Shown: piece after piece, positions 53,233 through 61,520 of the stretch
How the letters are laid out: each line of letters begins with the position of its first letter
Position numbering within the stretch: position 1 is the first letter of the stretch
DNA from: Nocardia coubleae NBRC 108252
Lineage (GTDB): Bacteria; Actinomycetota; Actinomycetes; Mycobacteriales; Mycobacteriaceae
Assembly: GCF_001612805.1 (NCBI RefSeq)
Contig: NZ_BDBD01000018.1
Span: forward strand, 310,001 to 374,000
Length of the DNA: 64,000 bases
Direction of reading: 5' to 3'
Notes under the pieces: model-generated
Seen by the model: the letters and a program-made list of their open reading frames with translations, nothing else
What the model was told of the DNA's origin: nothing
Databases searched by the model: none
Translations under genes and position numbers: made by a program

Positions 53233-53484
53233 CTAGCTGGCTACGGGTGGTTCTTCGGCCTCGATCGCGGCCAGTAGCCGAGCGCGCAGAGACGGGGGTG
53301 GTGGGGTGGCGGTGAGTTCCGAGAGTTCGGTGAGAGCCGCGCGGGTGGCGCGGATCTCGTGCAGAAACTCGGTACACAGGGTGGGGTCTTCGGTATCGAT
53401 GATGGTCTGGATCGCGTGATGGTCTTCGTCGTCGATCAATCCGAGCGCGACGGTGTGCGCGAGATCGATCTGGGCGTCGTTCAT
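53233..53484 (-). CDS. Minimal anti-sigma factor (RskA N-terminal domain only)
   Basis: 83 residues. The sequence (MNDAQIDLAHTVALGLID, then FLHEIRATRAALTELSELT and PPPSLRARLLAAIEA) matches the N-terminal cytoplasmic anti-sigma domain of RskA. Full-length RskA proteins have about 150 more residues: one membrane helix and an outer domain. Here a stop follows right after the domain, just before the groEL1 terminator. It directly follows the sigma factor gene (2 bases). It may be a soluble anti-sigma factor not controlled by regulated proteolysis, or a truncated gene. Confidence 0.75.
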   Translation of the reverse strand: MNDAQIDLAHTVALGLIDDEDHHAIQTIIDTEDPTLCTEFLHEIRATRAALTELSELTATPPPPSLRARLLAAIEAEEPPVAS

Positions 53485-53485
53485 C

Positions 53486-54103
53486 TCACGTCACCCCCAA
53501 ACTTTTCTTCAGTCGTGTCAATCCGTCCCGAATACGGGACTTAACGGTCGGTAATCCGATGCCGAGGTGCTGAGCTACCTCCGCATACGTCCGCCCGCCG
53601 TAGTAGGCGAGCGAGATCGCCTCGCGCTGGGTCTCGGTCAATGTCGAGAGCCCGCGCCGGACGGCCTGCTGTTCGAGTCTGCGTTCCACCTCCTCCGTGA
53701 CCTCGTCGAATTCGTGACCGAGTACCCGGATCCCGTACGCGACCTCGCGCTGGGTGTGGGCTTGCTCGGCACGAACCCGGTCGACCGCGCGGCGGTGGGC
53801 CAGCGTCATCAGCCAGGTCACCGCCGACCCCTTGGCGGGGTCGAAACTCGTTGCGGTGCGCCAGATCTGAAGGTAGACCTCCTGCGTCGTCTCCTCGGCG
53901 TACCCGGGGTCGTGGAGCACCCGCAGGATCAGGCCGAAGACGCGGGCGCAGGTCCGGTCGTACAGTTCGGCAAAGGCTTGCTGGTCGGCAAGGCCGCATC
54001 GTTCCAACAGTGCAGCTAGCTCGACTCCTTCGGCCGCGCGTGCGGTAACCGCAGAATCCACGCTCGGTGGGAAGGCTTCGCTTCGGAACCCATTCTGTGT
54101 CAT
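53486..54103 (-). CDS. sigK: ECF sigma factor, SigK-like
   Basis: 205 residues. Sigma-2 region: AFAELYDRTCARVFGLILRVL, with YAEETTQEVYLQIWR. Sigma-4 region: STLTETQREAISLAYYGGRTY, with helix-turn-helix EVAQHLGIGLPTVKSRIRDGL. The best family fit is SigK, which works with anti-sigma RskA. The following gene encodes an RskA-type domain, which supports this. In M. tuberculosis sigK lies elsewhere (Rv0445c), so its presence between groEL1 and whiB3 is a rearrangement. Regulon not inferable. Confidence 0.82.
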   Translation of the reverse strand: MTQNGFRSEAFPPSVDSAVTARAAEGVELAALLERCGLADQQAFAELYDRTCARVFGLILRVLHDPGYAEETTQEVYLQIWRTATSFDPAKGSAVTWLMTLAHRRAVDRVRAEQAHTQREVAYGIRVLGHEFDEVTEEVERRLEQQAVRRGLSTLTETQREAISLAYYGGRTYAEVAQHLGIGLPTVKSRIRDGLTRLKKSLGVT

Positions 54104-54240
54104 CGGTCACGAATGTAGCCCGAGGCTATGACACCCCTGCGAGCGGGGTGCCTCGAATCGGGTGCCAGCTGTTTGCTAGGAATTCGGCGCCCCACGCAGG
54201 ATGGATGGGAACGGATTTGCGGAGGGTTCCGCGAAGGGCT

Positions 54241-54534
54241 CTAGACCGCCATGCGCCGCCGGTTGCGGCGGGCGTGCATCTCGCGTTCGGTCTCGGACAT
54301 GCCACCCCAGATGCCGTAGGGCTCACTGACCTTGAGGGCGTGGGTGCGGCACTGCATGAGCACGGGGCAGGCCCGGCAGATCTCCTTGGCGCGCATCTCG
54401 CGCGCGGTGCGGGCGCGGCCACGTTCGCCGTCGGGGTGGAAGAAGACGGCCGAGTCCTGGCCGCGGCACGAGCCACGCATCTGCCAATCCCAGACGTCGG
54501 CGTTCGGACCGGGGAGGTGGGTGGGCATGGGCAT
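54241..54534 (-). CDS. whiB3: WhiB-family iron-sulfur regulator, WhiB3-like
   Basis: 97 residues with AAGGAG before the ATG. Cys23, Cys53, Cys56 and Cys62 are the four ligands of the [4Fe-4S] cluster (C-x29-C-x2-C-x5-C), followed by the GIWGG turn at 74-78 and a basic C-terminus (ARRNRRRMAV) for DNA contact. MPMPTHLPGPNADVWDWQ at the start and the place beside the sigD region on the opposite strand match Rv3416 (whiB3), a redox-sensing partner of the primary sigma factor. It has a long upstream region of about 620 bases. Confidence 0.93.
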   Translation of the reverse strand: MPMPTHLPGPNADVWDWQMRGSCRGQDSAVFFHPDGERGRARTAREMRAKEICRACPVLMQCRTHALKVSEPYGIWGGMSETEREMHARRNRRRMAV

Positions 54535-55155
54535 GGTGAACTCCTTGTGGTGCGAGCTCGTCAGCGTTGTCGAGCGAGTGGTGCGGCAGGTCAACGCGGC
54601 CCCTCGGTTGAGTGGCCGGCTCGACGGTGCCTGACGGTGCCGAGTGGATGGTCGCTGCAATTTCGCGCGGCGCCGTCCCCGGCGATGAGCTACGTTAGGG
54701 CTCGGCGGGAAATTCCGTCAATAGTTCCGCGCATTGGTTCAGCAAATCATCAACGCTGAAATTTAACCTGCGAACTGTTTACATTTCACTCCTCGTCCGT
54801 CCATACTGTTCGGTTGGCTATGGATGGGTCGAGTTGGTCTGTGGAAGCGCACGGCTATTTCCCCTGGTGACAGCCTTTTCGATGCATTTCGAGGGCTCGA
54901 CGCCCCGCTCAGTGCGGTGTGCCGGGTCACAGTGGCTCCCGCGACCGTAACCTCGGACATGGCGCAAAGAGGACCCTCAGGTTAATTGCGAGAAACGCAT
55001 GTGAATTCGAGACTTTGCACTGGGGGCATCCGGGAGCGGAGATTTACCTGATGGCAACATCGGCCACGGAAAGAAAAGCTGAACGGTTGCTGCCCGGCCG
55101 CGGTCGTGACATATCACGAGAAACGACGAGGACCATCGGCAGCTAGAGTCACCGC
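54535..55155. other. whiB3 upstream intergenic region
   Basis: These 621 bases between the divergent whiB3 and 55156 genes are AT-richer than the surroundings. A short reading frame at 54919-55146 and an opposite one at 54977-55213 lack ribosome sites or recognisable content. The promoter and regulatory sites of whiB3 should be here. No repeat, RNA or operator was recognised. Confidence 0.35.
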
Positions 55156-55986
55156 GTGCATACTGCGGCCTCATCGGCGGATATCGGTTCCGAAATCCTC
55201 GCTTCGACAGCATTCGGTCCCGCCCCCGGCCGGGCCGCTGCGCAGTTGCCGGAGCCCGCCGACCCGCGCTCGCGCTGGCACCGGGCGGTCGCCCTCGGTG
55301 GGCAGGGCCACTACGCCGCCGCCCGCGCCGACCTGCGGGTACTCGCCCGCACCCGCCTAGATCCCGGCTTGGCCTCGTTGATCGAGAGCACCACGGGCTC
55401 GCTGCTGCGTCAGCTCGGCTGGCACGGTGCCGCCGCCGCCAACGACGGGCGCGCGGCCCGCCTCGCCTGCGCCGCGACCGGAGCCGCCCGCGCCGAGGCC
55501 CTGGCCGATGCCTATACCGGTCTGGCCGCCGACGCGCTCGGCACCGGCCGCCTCACCCTCGCCACCCGGCTGCTCGGCCGGGTGGAACCGCTGCTCGACG
55601 AGGCGCCTGCCCGGGCGCGGGTGCGCTGGCACTGGGTCCGCGCCGAAACTGCGCTGGCCCGCGGCGAATTCGCGCTGGATGACGCCACTCGCGCCGCCGC
55701 GCTGGCCGAGGACCTTCCCTCGGTGCGGCACCGGGTGAAATCGGCACTGCTCGTCGCGGCCGCCACCGCCGCCGCGGGCGAGCTCGCGGCGGCCGCGCGA
55801 CTGGCCGAGAAAATCGACTCTGAGTGCCGTGACAACGCCCTGCTGCCCCTGCGCTGGGCGTGCGCGATGCTGCGCGCCGGAGTGGCCGCGGAGCCACCCG
55901 CCGCGGCGGCCGCCGCGCACGAAGCCGCAGATCACGCCGCACGTATCCGTTCCCTCGGTGGAGACTTCCGTTCGCCCCATCGATGA
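55156..55986 (+). CDS. TPR-like helical protein, Rv3415c-like
   Basis: GTG start; 276 residues, almost entirely alanine-rich helices in repeating pairs (AVALGGQGHYAAARADLRVL, AYTGLAADALGTGRLTLATRLLG, ALLVAAATAAAGELAAAARLA), the pattern of TPR-like solenoids used for protein contact. No signal peptide or membrane helix. Position upstream of sigD matches Rv3415c, a conserved hypothetical protein of similar length. An interaction role in the SigD system is possible but not shown. Confidence 0.78.
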   Translation: MHTAASSADIGSEILASTAFGPAPGRAAAQLPEPADPRSRWHRAVALGGQGHYAAARADLRVLARTRLDPGLASLIESTTGSLLRQLGWHGAAAANDGRAARLACAATGAARAEALADAYTGLAADALGTGRLTLATRLLGRVEPLLDEAPARARVRWHWVRAETALARGEFALDDATRAAALAEDLPSVRHRVKSALLVAAATAAAGELAAAARLAEKIDSECRDNALLPLRWACAMLRAGVAAEPPAAAAAAHEAADHAARIRSLGGDFRSPHR

Positions 55987-56142
55987 GGCCGCCCGGTGAT
56001 CTTCCTGAGAGCACCCTCAGAACAACCCGGGGCCGCTGGCGGGTGATCATCGGGTCGCTATTGTTAGTTCCGTTCCGCCACATCGGTGGAAGCTCGGTCA
56101 CATGTGACCGCGCCACTCGTAACGCCAGGAAAATCTCTGACG

Positions 56143-56721
56143 ATGACGCATATGGGCGAAGAGTTGGACCTCGCCGTCGCTGCGGCTGCGCAGGGCGACA
56201 GGACCGCTTTAGCTCAGGTACTGGAACTGGTCCGTCCCTTGGTGGTTCGCTACTGCAGGGCGCGGATCGGTGCCGCGGAGCGCGGGCAGCTCTCCGCGGA
56301 CGATGTTGCGCAAGAGGTCTGTTTGGCTGTGATGACCGCCCTGCCCCGCTATCAGGATCAGGGTCGGCCCTTCATGGCCTTCGTGTACGGGATCGCCTCG
56401 CACAAGGTCGCCGACGCCCACCGCAATGCCGCCCGTAACAAGGCGGAGGCGATGGCCGAAGTACCAGATGTCATATCCACCGACCACGGACCGGAACAGC
56501 GAGCTCTCGACTCGGAGACCAGCAGGCAGATGAACACTCTGCTCGCCACGCTCCCCGAGAAACATCGGGAAATCCTGATCTTGCGACTGGTGATGGGTCT
56601 GTCAGCAGAGGAAACCGCAGTCGCCGTGGGCAGCACGGCGGGGGCGATACGGGTGGCCCAGCACAGGGCACTCGCAAAACTGAAGTCACAAGTGGCGAGG
56701 GCAGGTGAAATGTATGGCTAG
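56143..56721 (+). CDS. sigD: RNA polymerase sigma factor SigD
   Basis: 192 residues from the ATG preceded by AGGAAA; upstream in-frame GTG at 56104 and ATG at 56152 are alternatives. Sigma-2 is VRPLVVRYCRARIG with QLSADDVAQEVCLAVMTAL and PFMAFVYGIASHKVADAHR; sigma-4 is LLATLPEKHREILILRLVMGLS with ETAVAVGSTAGAIRVAQHRAL. An ECF sigma factor matching Rv3414c. Coupled to rsdA with an 8-base overlap, so sigma and anti-sigma are made together. In mycobacteria SigD links to the stringent response and stationary phase. Confidence 0.94.
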   Translation: MTHMGEELDLAVAAAAQGDRTALAQVLELVRPLVVRYCRARIGAAERGQLSADDVAQEVCLAVMTALPRYQDQGRPFMAFVYGIASHKVADAHRNAARNKAEAMAEVPDVISTDHGPEQRALDSETSRQMNTLLATLPEKHREILILRLVMGLSAEETAVAVGSTAGAIRVAQHRALAKLKSQVARAGEMYG

Positions 56722-57784
56722 GGATGGCGAGCGCGGTCGAGGCGACCGGAAGGTTTGGCGTGGGTCGCACGACAGCGGTCCCTACGCCGCCGAGGATGCC
56801 GGCGATTCCGGTCCGGTCGACATTGCGGCGGTGCGCAGCGACGATGCGCTGATCGACGCGATCGCGAGCGACGGACCGGTGCATACCGACAGCACCGAGG
56901 AGTTCCAGCTGGCGTCACTGCTCGCGGATTGGCGGGCCGATCTGTTGGCCGAGCCGATGCCGGCGGGCCCCGATCTCGACACCGTCTTCGCGGCGGTCGA
57001 TCAGGAGATCGGTGCCAGGCAGGTTCGAACCGGAGCCTCCTCGCGCGGACGTCTGCGTCTGGTCCGGCCCCTGCTGGGGTCCGCCGCGGCACTCGCCGTG
57101 GTGTTCGGCGGTATCACGGCGTTCTCCTACAGTGCGGCACCCGGTGATCCGCTGTGGCGGGTCAAGGAAGTCGTGTTCAGCGAACAGGCACAGACCACCG
57201 TCGTGGCTCGCGCCGACGACGACCTGGCCGCCGCGCAGAACATGATCGCCGCGGGCAATCCGGAACAGGCTCGCGCCAAGCTGGAGCAGGCCTCGGCGAC
57301 CGCCGATCAGGTCAGCGACCCGAAGAAGCGCGAGGACCTGCTGGCTCGCTGGAACCTGCTGCGTGATCAGCTGGTGAAGCAGGCACCCGAACTCGGGTCG
57401 CTGCTGCCGCCCGCGCCACTGCCGGGTACCACCGCGCCGTCCTCGTCGCCGTCCGCACCTTCTCCGTCGCCGGTCAAGCCGGGGACCACCGACCCCGCGG
57501 CGCCGATCGACCCGGGTAACTCGGGTACGACCGATCCGACCGTGCCGCCGGAGATCATGCTCACGCCTGCTCCGGAGACGGTGGACCCCAAACCGACCGA
57601 CCAGTCGCCACCGCCGGTGACCACGGTGCCGCCGACTCCGCCGCCGGTCACCGTGGAACCGACCCAACCCCCGACGACCATCGCAGAACCGCCGCCGACC
57701 GCTCCGACGGCGGTTCCGCCTACGCAGCCTGTGCCGACGGCCGTTCCGACGATCTCGATCCCGTCGCTTCCCGGCACTCCCTGA
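56714..57784 (+). CDS. rsdA: Anti-sigma-D factor RsdA
   Basis: 356 residues; start at the ATG overlapping sigD. A cytoplasmic N-terminus includes IAAVRSDDALIDAIAS, the SigD-binding motif of RsdA, at about 37-52. One membrane helix lies at about 118-138 (PLLGSAAALAVVFGGITAF), followed by a helical outer region (DDDLAAAQNMIAAGNPEQARA) and 150 residues of Pro/Thr/Ser tail. In M. tuberculosis RsdA (Rv3413c) releases SigD after degradation by ClpX-ClpP. The gene ends at a very strong terminator. Confidence 0.92.
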   Translation: MARDGERGRGDRKVWRGSHDSGPYAAEDAGDSGPVDIAAVRSDDALIDAIASDGPVHTDSTEEFQLASLLADWRADLLAEPMPAGPDLDTVFAAVDQEIGARQVRTGASSRGRLRLVRPLLGSAAALAVVFGGITAFSYSAAPGDPLWRVKEVVFSEQAQTTVVARADDDLAAAQNMIAAGNPEQARAKLEQASATADQVSDPKKREDLLARWNLLRDQLVKQAPELGSLLPPAPLPGTTAPSSSPSAPSPSPVKPGTTDPAAPIDPGNSGTTDPTVPPEIMLTPAPETVDPKPTDQSPPPVTTVPPTPPPVTVEPTQPPTTIAEPPPTAPTAVPPTQPVPTAVPTISIPSLPGTP

Positions 57785-57785
57785 C

Positions 57786-57838
57786 CAACAACGAAAGAGG
57801 CCTCGAACCACAGTGGTTCGGGGCCTCTTTCGTTGTTG
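57786..57838 (+). terminator. Long-stem terminator after rsdA
   Basis: About 26 paired bases: CAACAACGAAAGAGGCC at 57786-57802 pairs with GGCCTCTTTCGTTGTTG at 57822-57838, with CGAACCAC/GTGGTTCG at the tip and one G-T mismatch. Very strong; the arms' own T-runs (TTTCGTT) stand in for a T-tract. It ends the sigD-rsdA unit. Confidence 0.85.
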
Positions 57839-57914
57839 TCTGTATCGGTAGCCGTCCGGCGCGTGCGCGACTCACGCGGGACCGCACGTGCTCGGTCCGC
57901 CGATCAGTGAGCGC

Positions 57915-58328
57915 TCAGTTGTCGAACCCGTCGAACCCGTCGCCGTGGAAGGCCTCGTTCATCGAGGCGTCCGCGTAGCCGCGGCAGTAGTCCCAGGTGA
58001 CGTACGCCTCGGGCGTCGGGTCGTAGGCGGGCTCGTGCGGCCGGACAGTGCCGTCGACGAGTAGCTGCAGCAGGTTCGCCCGCAGCATGTCCCAGTCGTG
58101 GTAGTGATCTTGCCGACAGTCCTCGCAGCTGACGACGAGCCCGCGGATGCCACGATGGGCGAGCAGGGCTTCGTAGACGGCGAGGTCGGCGAGATCTTCC
58201 TCGACCGCGAGGCGCTCATGTGGATCCAGCGGCTCACCGGGCTCGATGGCATCGAGCGCGGCAGACGGGTCGGAGGGGTCTCCGGCGAAGGGATCCGGCG
58301 GCAGGCCAGGTGGTAGATGGTCACGCAC
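57915..58328 (-). CDS. DUF5319-type protein, Rv3412-like
   Basis: GTG start giving 137 residues, close to the 136 of Rv3412. The acidic N-terminus (PDPFAGDPSDPSAALDAIEPG) is followed by VSCEDCRQDHYHDWDMLRANLLQLL, with a CxxC...HxH pattern that could bind a metal, and PHEPAYDPTPEAYVTWDYCRGYADA. No membrane helix. Position and strand match Rv3412 between sigD-rsdA and guaB2. Function unknown. Confidence 0.83.
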   Translation of the reverse strand: MRDHLPPGLPPDPFAGDPSDPSAALDAIEPGEPLDPHERLAVEEDLADLAVYEALLAHRGIRGLVVSCEDCRQDHYHDWDMLRANLLQLLVDGTVRPHEPAYDPTPEAYVTWDYCRGYADASMNEAFHGDGFDGFDN

Positions 58329-58542
58329 AACCCCACGGTACGCAGTGGTGGCCGGTCTGCGCCAGCGATGCACCTGGCAAGTTTTGCGCGAGGGCTCACT
58401 GCACAGCGTGTCACGGCCGACCGATACCATGGAATGCAGGCGTCGGCGAGCTTGTTCTCACCGACCATCAAGCTTTCCGCTCAGCACCGACGCGCGTCAT
58501 CTCCTGCGTCGGTACTCCGACGACCAGGAGGGGTCGATCCGA

Positions 58543-60087
58543 ATGAGTAATCCCGTGTCGGGCGAACGAATCGCGGTGCGCCCTCCTACGGGTGGCGACG
58601 ATCCGAACAAGATCGCCATGCTCGGCCTCACGTTCGACGACGTGCTGTTGCTGCCTGCCGCCTCGGATCTCATCCCCAGCTCCGTCGAGACCTCCAGCAG
58701 GCTCACGCGTGACATCACGCTGCGCACCCCGCTGGTGAGTTCGGCCATGGACACCGTCACCGAGGCGCGCATGGCGATCGCCATGGCGCGTGCGGGCGGC
58801 ATGGGTGTGCTGCACCGCAACCTGTCGGCCGCCGATCAGGCCGCTCAGGTGGAGACCGTGAAGCGGTCCGAGGCGGGCATGGTGACCGACCCGGTCACCT
58901 GTCGTCCCAACGACACCCTCGCCGATGTGGACGCCATGTGCGCCCGGTTCCGCATCTCGGGCCTGCCCGTGGTGGACGAGACCGGTTCGCTCGTCGGCAT
59001 CATCACCAACCGCGACATGCGCTTCGAGGTCGATCAGGACCGCCGCGTCGACGAGGTGATGACCAAGGCGCCGCTGATCACCGCCCAGGAGGGTGTCACC
59101 GCCGAGGCCGCGCTCGGTCTGCTGCGCCGCCACAAGATCGAGAAGCTGCCCATCGTCGACGGCAACGGCCGCCTGCGCGGGCTCATCACGGTCAAGGACT
59201 TCGTCAAGACCGATCAGTACCCCAACGCCACCAAGGACCGCGACGGCCGCCTGCTCGTCGGTGCGGCGATCGGTGTGGGTGAGGACTCCTGGTCGCGCGC
59301 GATGACCCTGGCCGACGCGGGCGTCGACGTGCTGATCGTCGACACCGCGCACGGGCACCAGTCGCAGGTGCTGCAGATGGTCGCCAAGGTGAAGGCCGAG
59401 GTGGGCGACCGCATCCAGGTCGTCGGCGGCAACGTCGCCACCCGGGCCGGTGCCGCCGCGCTCGTCGAGGCGGGCGTCGACGCTGTCAAGGTGGGTGTCG
59501 GTCCCGGCTCCATCTGCACCACCCGCGTGGTGGCCGGTGTCGGTGCGCCGCAGATCACCGCGATCCTCGAGGCCGTCGCCGCGTGCAAGCCCGCCGGTGT
59601 CCCGGTGATCGCCGACGGTGGCGTGCAGTACTCCGGCGATGTGGCCAAGGCCATCGCCGCCGGTGCGTCGACGGTGATGCTCGGTTCGCTGCTCGCGGGC
59701 ACCGCCGAGTCGCCCGGCGATCTGATCCTGGTGAACGGCAAGCAGTTCAAGAGCTACCGCGGCATGGGTTCGCTCGGCGCGATGCAGGGCCGCGGCCAGG
59801 CCAAGTCCTACTCCAAGGACCGCTACTTCCAGGACGACGTGCTCGCCGAGGACAAGCTGGTCCCCGAGGGCATCGAAGGCCGCGTCCCGTTCCGTGGCCC
59901 GGTGAACCAGGTGATCCACCAGCTCGTCGGCGGCCTGCGCGCCGCGATGGGCTACACCGGTTCGCAGAACATCGAGCACCTCCAGGGCGCCCAGTTCGTG
60001 CAGATCACCGCCGCGGGCCTCAAGGAAAGCCACCCGCACGACATCACCATGACCGTCGAGGCCCCGAACTACACCGGCCGCGGCTGA
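58543..60087 (+). CDS. guaB: Inosine-5'-monophosphate dehydrogenase
   Basis: 514 residues from an ATG behind CAGGAGGGG. Converts IMP to XMP, the committed step to GMP. TIM-barrel motifs include FDDVLLLPAASD, the catalytic loop GVGPGSICTTRVVAGVG with the nucleophile Cys, GGVQYSGDVAKAIAAGA, and the flap YRGMGSLGAMQ. Two CBS domains sit at about 125-235 (MVTDPVTCRPNDTLADVD and MTKAPLITAQEGVTAEAAL) and allow purine nucleotide control. Corresponds to guaB2 (Rv3411c), the essential active IMPDH. A potential TACAAT -10 for the next gene starts right after the stop. Confidence 0.97.
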   Translation: MSNPVSGERIAVRPPTGGDDPNKIAMLGLTFDDVLLLPAASDLIPSSVETSSRLTRDITLRTPLVSSAMDTVTEARMAIAMARAGGMGVLHRNLSAADQAAQVETVKRSEAGMVTDPVTCRPNDTLADVDAMCARFRISGLPVVDETGSLVGIITNRDMRFEVDQDRRVDEVMTKAPLITAQEGVTAEAALGLLRRHKIEKLPIVDGNGRLRGLITVKDFVKTDQYPNATKDRDGRLLVGAAIGVGEDSWSRAMTLADAGVDVLIVDTAHGHQSQVLQMVAKVKAEVGDRIQVVGGNVATRAGAAALVEAGVDAVKVGVGPGSICTTRVVAGVGAPQITAILEAVAACKPAGVPVIADGGVQYSGDVAKAIAAGASTVMLGSLLAGTAESPGDLILVNGKQFKSYRGMGSLGAMQGRGQAKSYSKDRYFQDDVLAEDKLVPEGIEGRVPFRGPVNQVIHQLVGGLRAAMGYTGSQNIEHLQGAQFVQITAAGLKESHPHDITMTVEAPNYTGRG

Positions 60088-60365
60088 GTACAATAGATGC
60101 GTTTGTGCTCCGGGGGGATAAGCTCTCGGAGCACACTCGCGTGAAGACCAGAGCCCGAGGTGCTCATGAGCGTCTCCTTCGTCCATAACGCACCCCGCAC
60201 CCGCGACCCCGAGGAGCGGCGGCCACGAAGTGGCCGGTTCGCGGCCGGGCCGCCGGTCAGGTGCCGCGGCGTAGGCGACGTAGGAGCAAGCCGCGGTACC
60301 TGACCGGCGGCCCCGCAGGGGCCGCGAACTCGAGCGCGCCAGCGCTCAGAAAGCAGAGCGTAACT
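60088..60365 (+). repeat. Structured guaB-guaB3 spacer with nested inverted repeats
   Basis: 278 bases without a supportable gene. They contain TACAAT at 60089-60094 (possible -10), a hairpin TGTGCTCCG/CGGAGCACA (60104-60112 and 60127-60135), GGCCAC/GTGGCC near 60221-60235, and a large inverted repeat: 60238-60270 against 60290-60328, with TTCGCGGCC/GGCCGCGAA outside and GCCGCCGGTCAGG/CCTGACCGGCGGC inside. A GAGCGC/GCGCTC hairpin follows at 60332-60347. It could be a cis-acting leader, a REP/MITE-like palindrome or both. Confidence 0.6.
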
Positions 60366-61520
60366 GTGCGTGACATGGTCGAGATCGGTATGGGGCGCGT
60401 CGCTCGTCGGACGTACGAGCTGGACGACGTCGATATCGTTCCCTCGCGGCGGACGCGGTCGTCGAAGCAGGTCTCGCTGGCCTGGCAGCTCGACGCCTAC
60501 CGCTTCGAGATCCCCGTGCTCGCGCACCCCACCGACGCGCTGGTCTCGCCGGAGTTCGCGATCGAACTCGGGCGTCGTGGTGGCCTCGGTGTGATCAACG
60601 GTGAGGGTCTGTGGGCTCGGCACGCCGATGTGCAGGCCAAGATCGATCAGCTGATCGATTTGGTCGACAAGGGGGGTTACGAACGCGCGATCTCCTTACT
60701 CCAGGAACTGCACGCCGCCCCGATGCAGCCCGACCTGCTCGCCGCCGCCGTGGCCCAGGTGCGCGCCGCCGGGGTGACCACCGCCGTGCGGGTGAGCCCG
60801 CAGAACGCCCGCGCGCTCACCCCCGCGCTGGTGCAGGCCGGTGTGGAGCTGCTGGTGGTGCAGGGCACCATCATCTCCGCCGAGCACGTCGGTGACGGCG
60901 AACCGCTCAACCTCAAGACCTTCATCGCCGAACTCGATGTGCCGGTCGTGGCCGGTGGCGTGAGCGATCACCGCACCGCCCTGCACCTGATGCGCACGGG
61001 TGCGGCGGGCGTCATCGTCGGATACGGCTCCTTCCCGGGTGCGACCACCACCGGCGAGGTGCTCGGTATCGGTGTGCCGATGGCCACGGCCATCGCCGAC
61101 GCCGCCGCCGCGCGCCGCGACTACCTCGACGAGACCGGCGGCCGCTACGTGCACGTGATCGCCGACGGTGACGTGGCCACCTCCGGCCAGCTGGCCAAGG
61201 CCATCGCCTGCGGCGCCGACGCCGTGATGCTCGGTGTGCCGCTGTCGGTGTCGGCCGAGGCGCCGGGGCACGGCTGGTACTGGCCCTCGGCCACCGCGCA
61301 CCCCTCGGTGCCGCGCGGTTCGTTCCTGCCGGTCGACGAGTCGTGGCTCGACGGCCCCGACGGCGCCACCGACCGCCCGAGCCTCGAGCGCGTCCTCTAC
61401 GGCCCCTCCGACGACCCGTTCGGCTCGCTGAACCTGGTCGGTGGTCTGCGCCGCTCGATGGCCAAGGCCGGTTACTCCGACCTCAAGGAATTCCAGAAGG
61501 TCGGGCTCAGCGTTCGCTAG
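60366..61520 (+). CDS. guaB3: GuaB3 family IMP dehydrogenase-related protein
   Basis: 384 residues from GTG at 60366, or 381 from ATG at 60375, which opens MVEIGMGR as in M. tuberculosis GuaB3. It is an IMPDH-like barrel without CBS domains: RRTYELDDVDIVPSRRTRSS, HPTDALVSPEFAIELGRRGG, VRVSPQNARALTP, HVIADGDVATSGQLAKAIACG and NLVGGLRRSMAKAGYSDLKEF. Where GuaB has GSICTTR, this protein has GSFPGATTTGEV, without Cys, so standard IMPDH chemistry is unlikely. The in vivo reaction of the actinobacterial GuaB3 group is not firmly established. Stop overlaps the convergent gene by four bases. Confidence 0.94.
   Translation: MRDMVEIGMGRVARRTYELDDVDIVPSRRTRSSKQVSLAWQLDAYRFEIPVLAHPTDALVSPEFAIELGRRGGLGVINGEGLWARHADVQAKIDQLIDLVDKGGYERAISLLQELHAAPMQPDLLAAAVAQVRAAGVTTAVRVSPQNARALTPALVQAGVELLVVQGTIISAEHVGDGEPLNLKTFIAELDVPVVAGGVSDHRTALHLMRTGAAGVIVGYGSFPGATTTGEVLGIGVPMATAIADAAAARRDYLDETGGRYVHVIADGDVATSGQLAKAIACGADAVMLGVPLSVSAEAPGHGWYWPSATAHPSVPRGSFLPVDESWLDGPDGATDRPSLERVLYGPSDDPFGSLNLVGGLRRSMAKAGYSDLKEFQKVGLSVR

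Noticed and set aside
54919..55146. 75-codon frame upstream of the Rv3415c-like gene
   Set aside because: No ribosome site and no family pattern, and it is opposed by another short frame; treated as intergenic.
60166..60303. Short frame of 45 codons inside the guaB-guaB3 spacer
   Set aside because: The codons lie in the inverted repeat and give an Arg/Gly-rich chain; the structure explains the sequence better.
60366..61520. Calling GuaB3 a second IMP dehydrogenase
   Set aside because: The catalytic Cys loop and CBS domains are missing, so only the family name is given.
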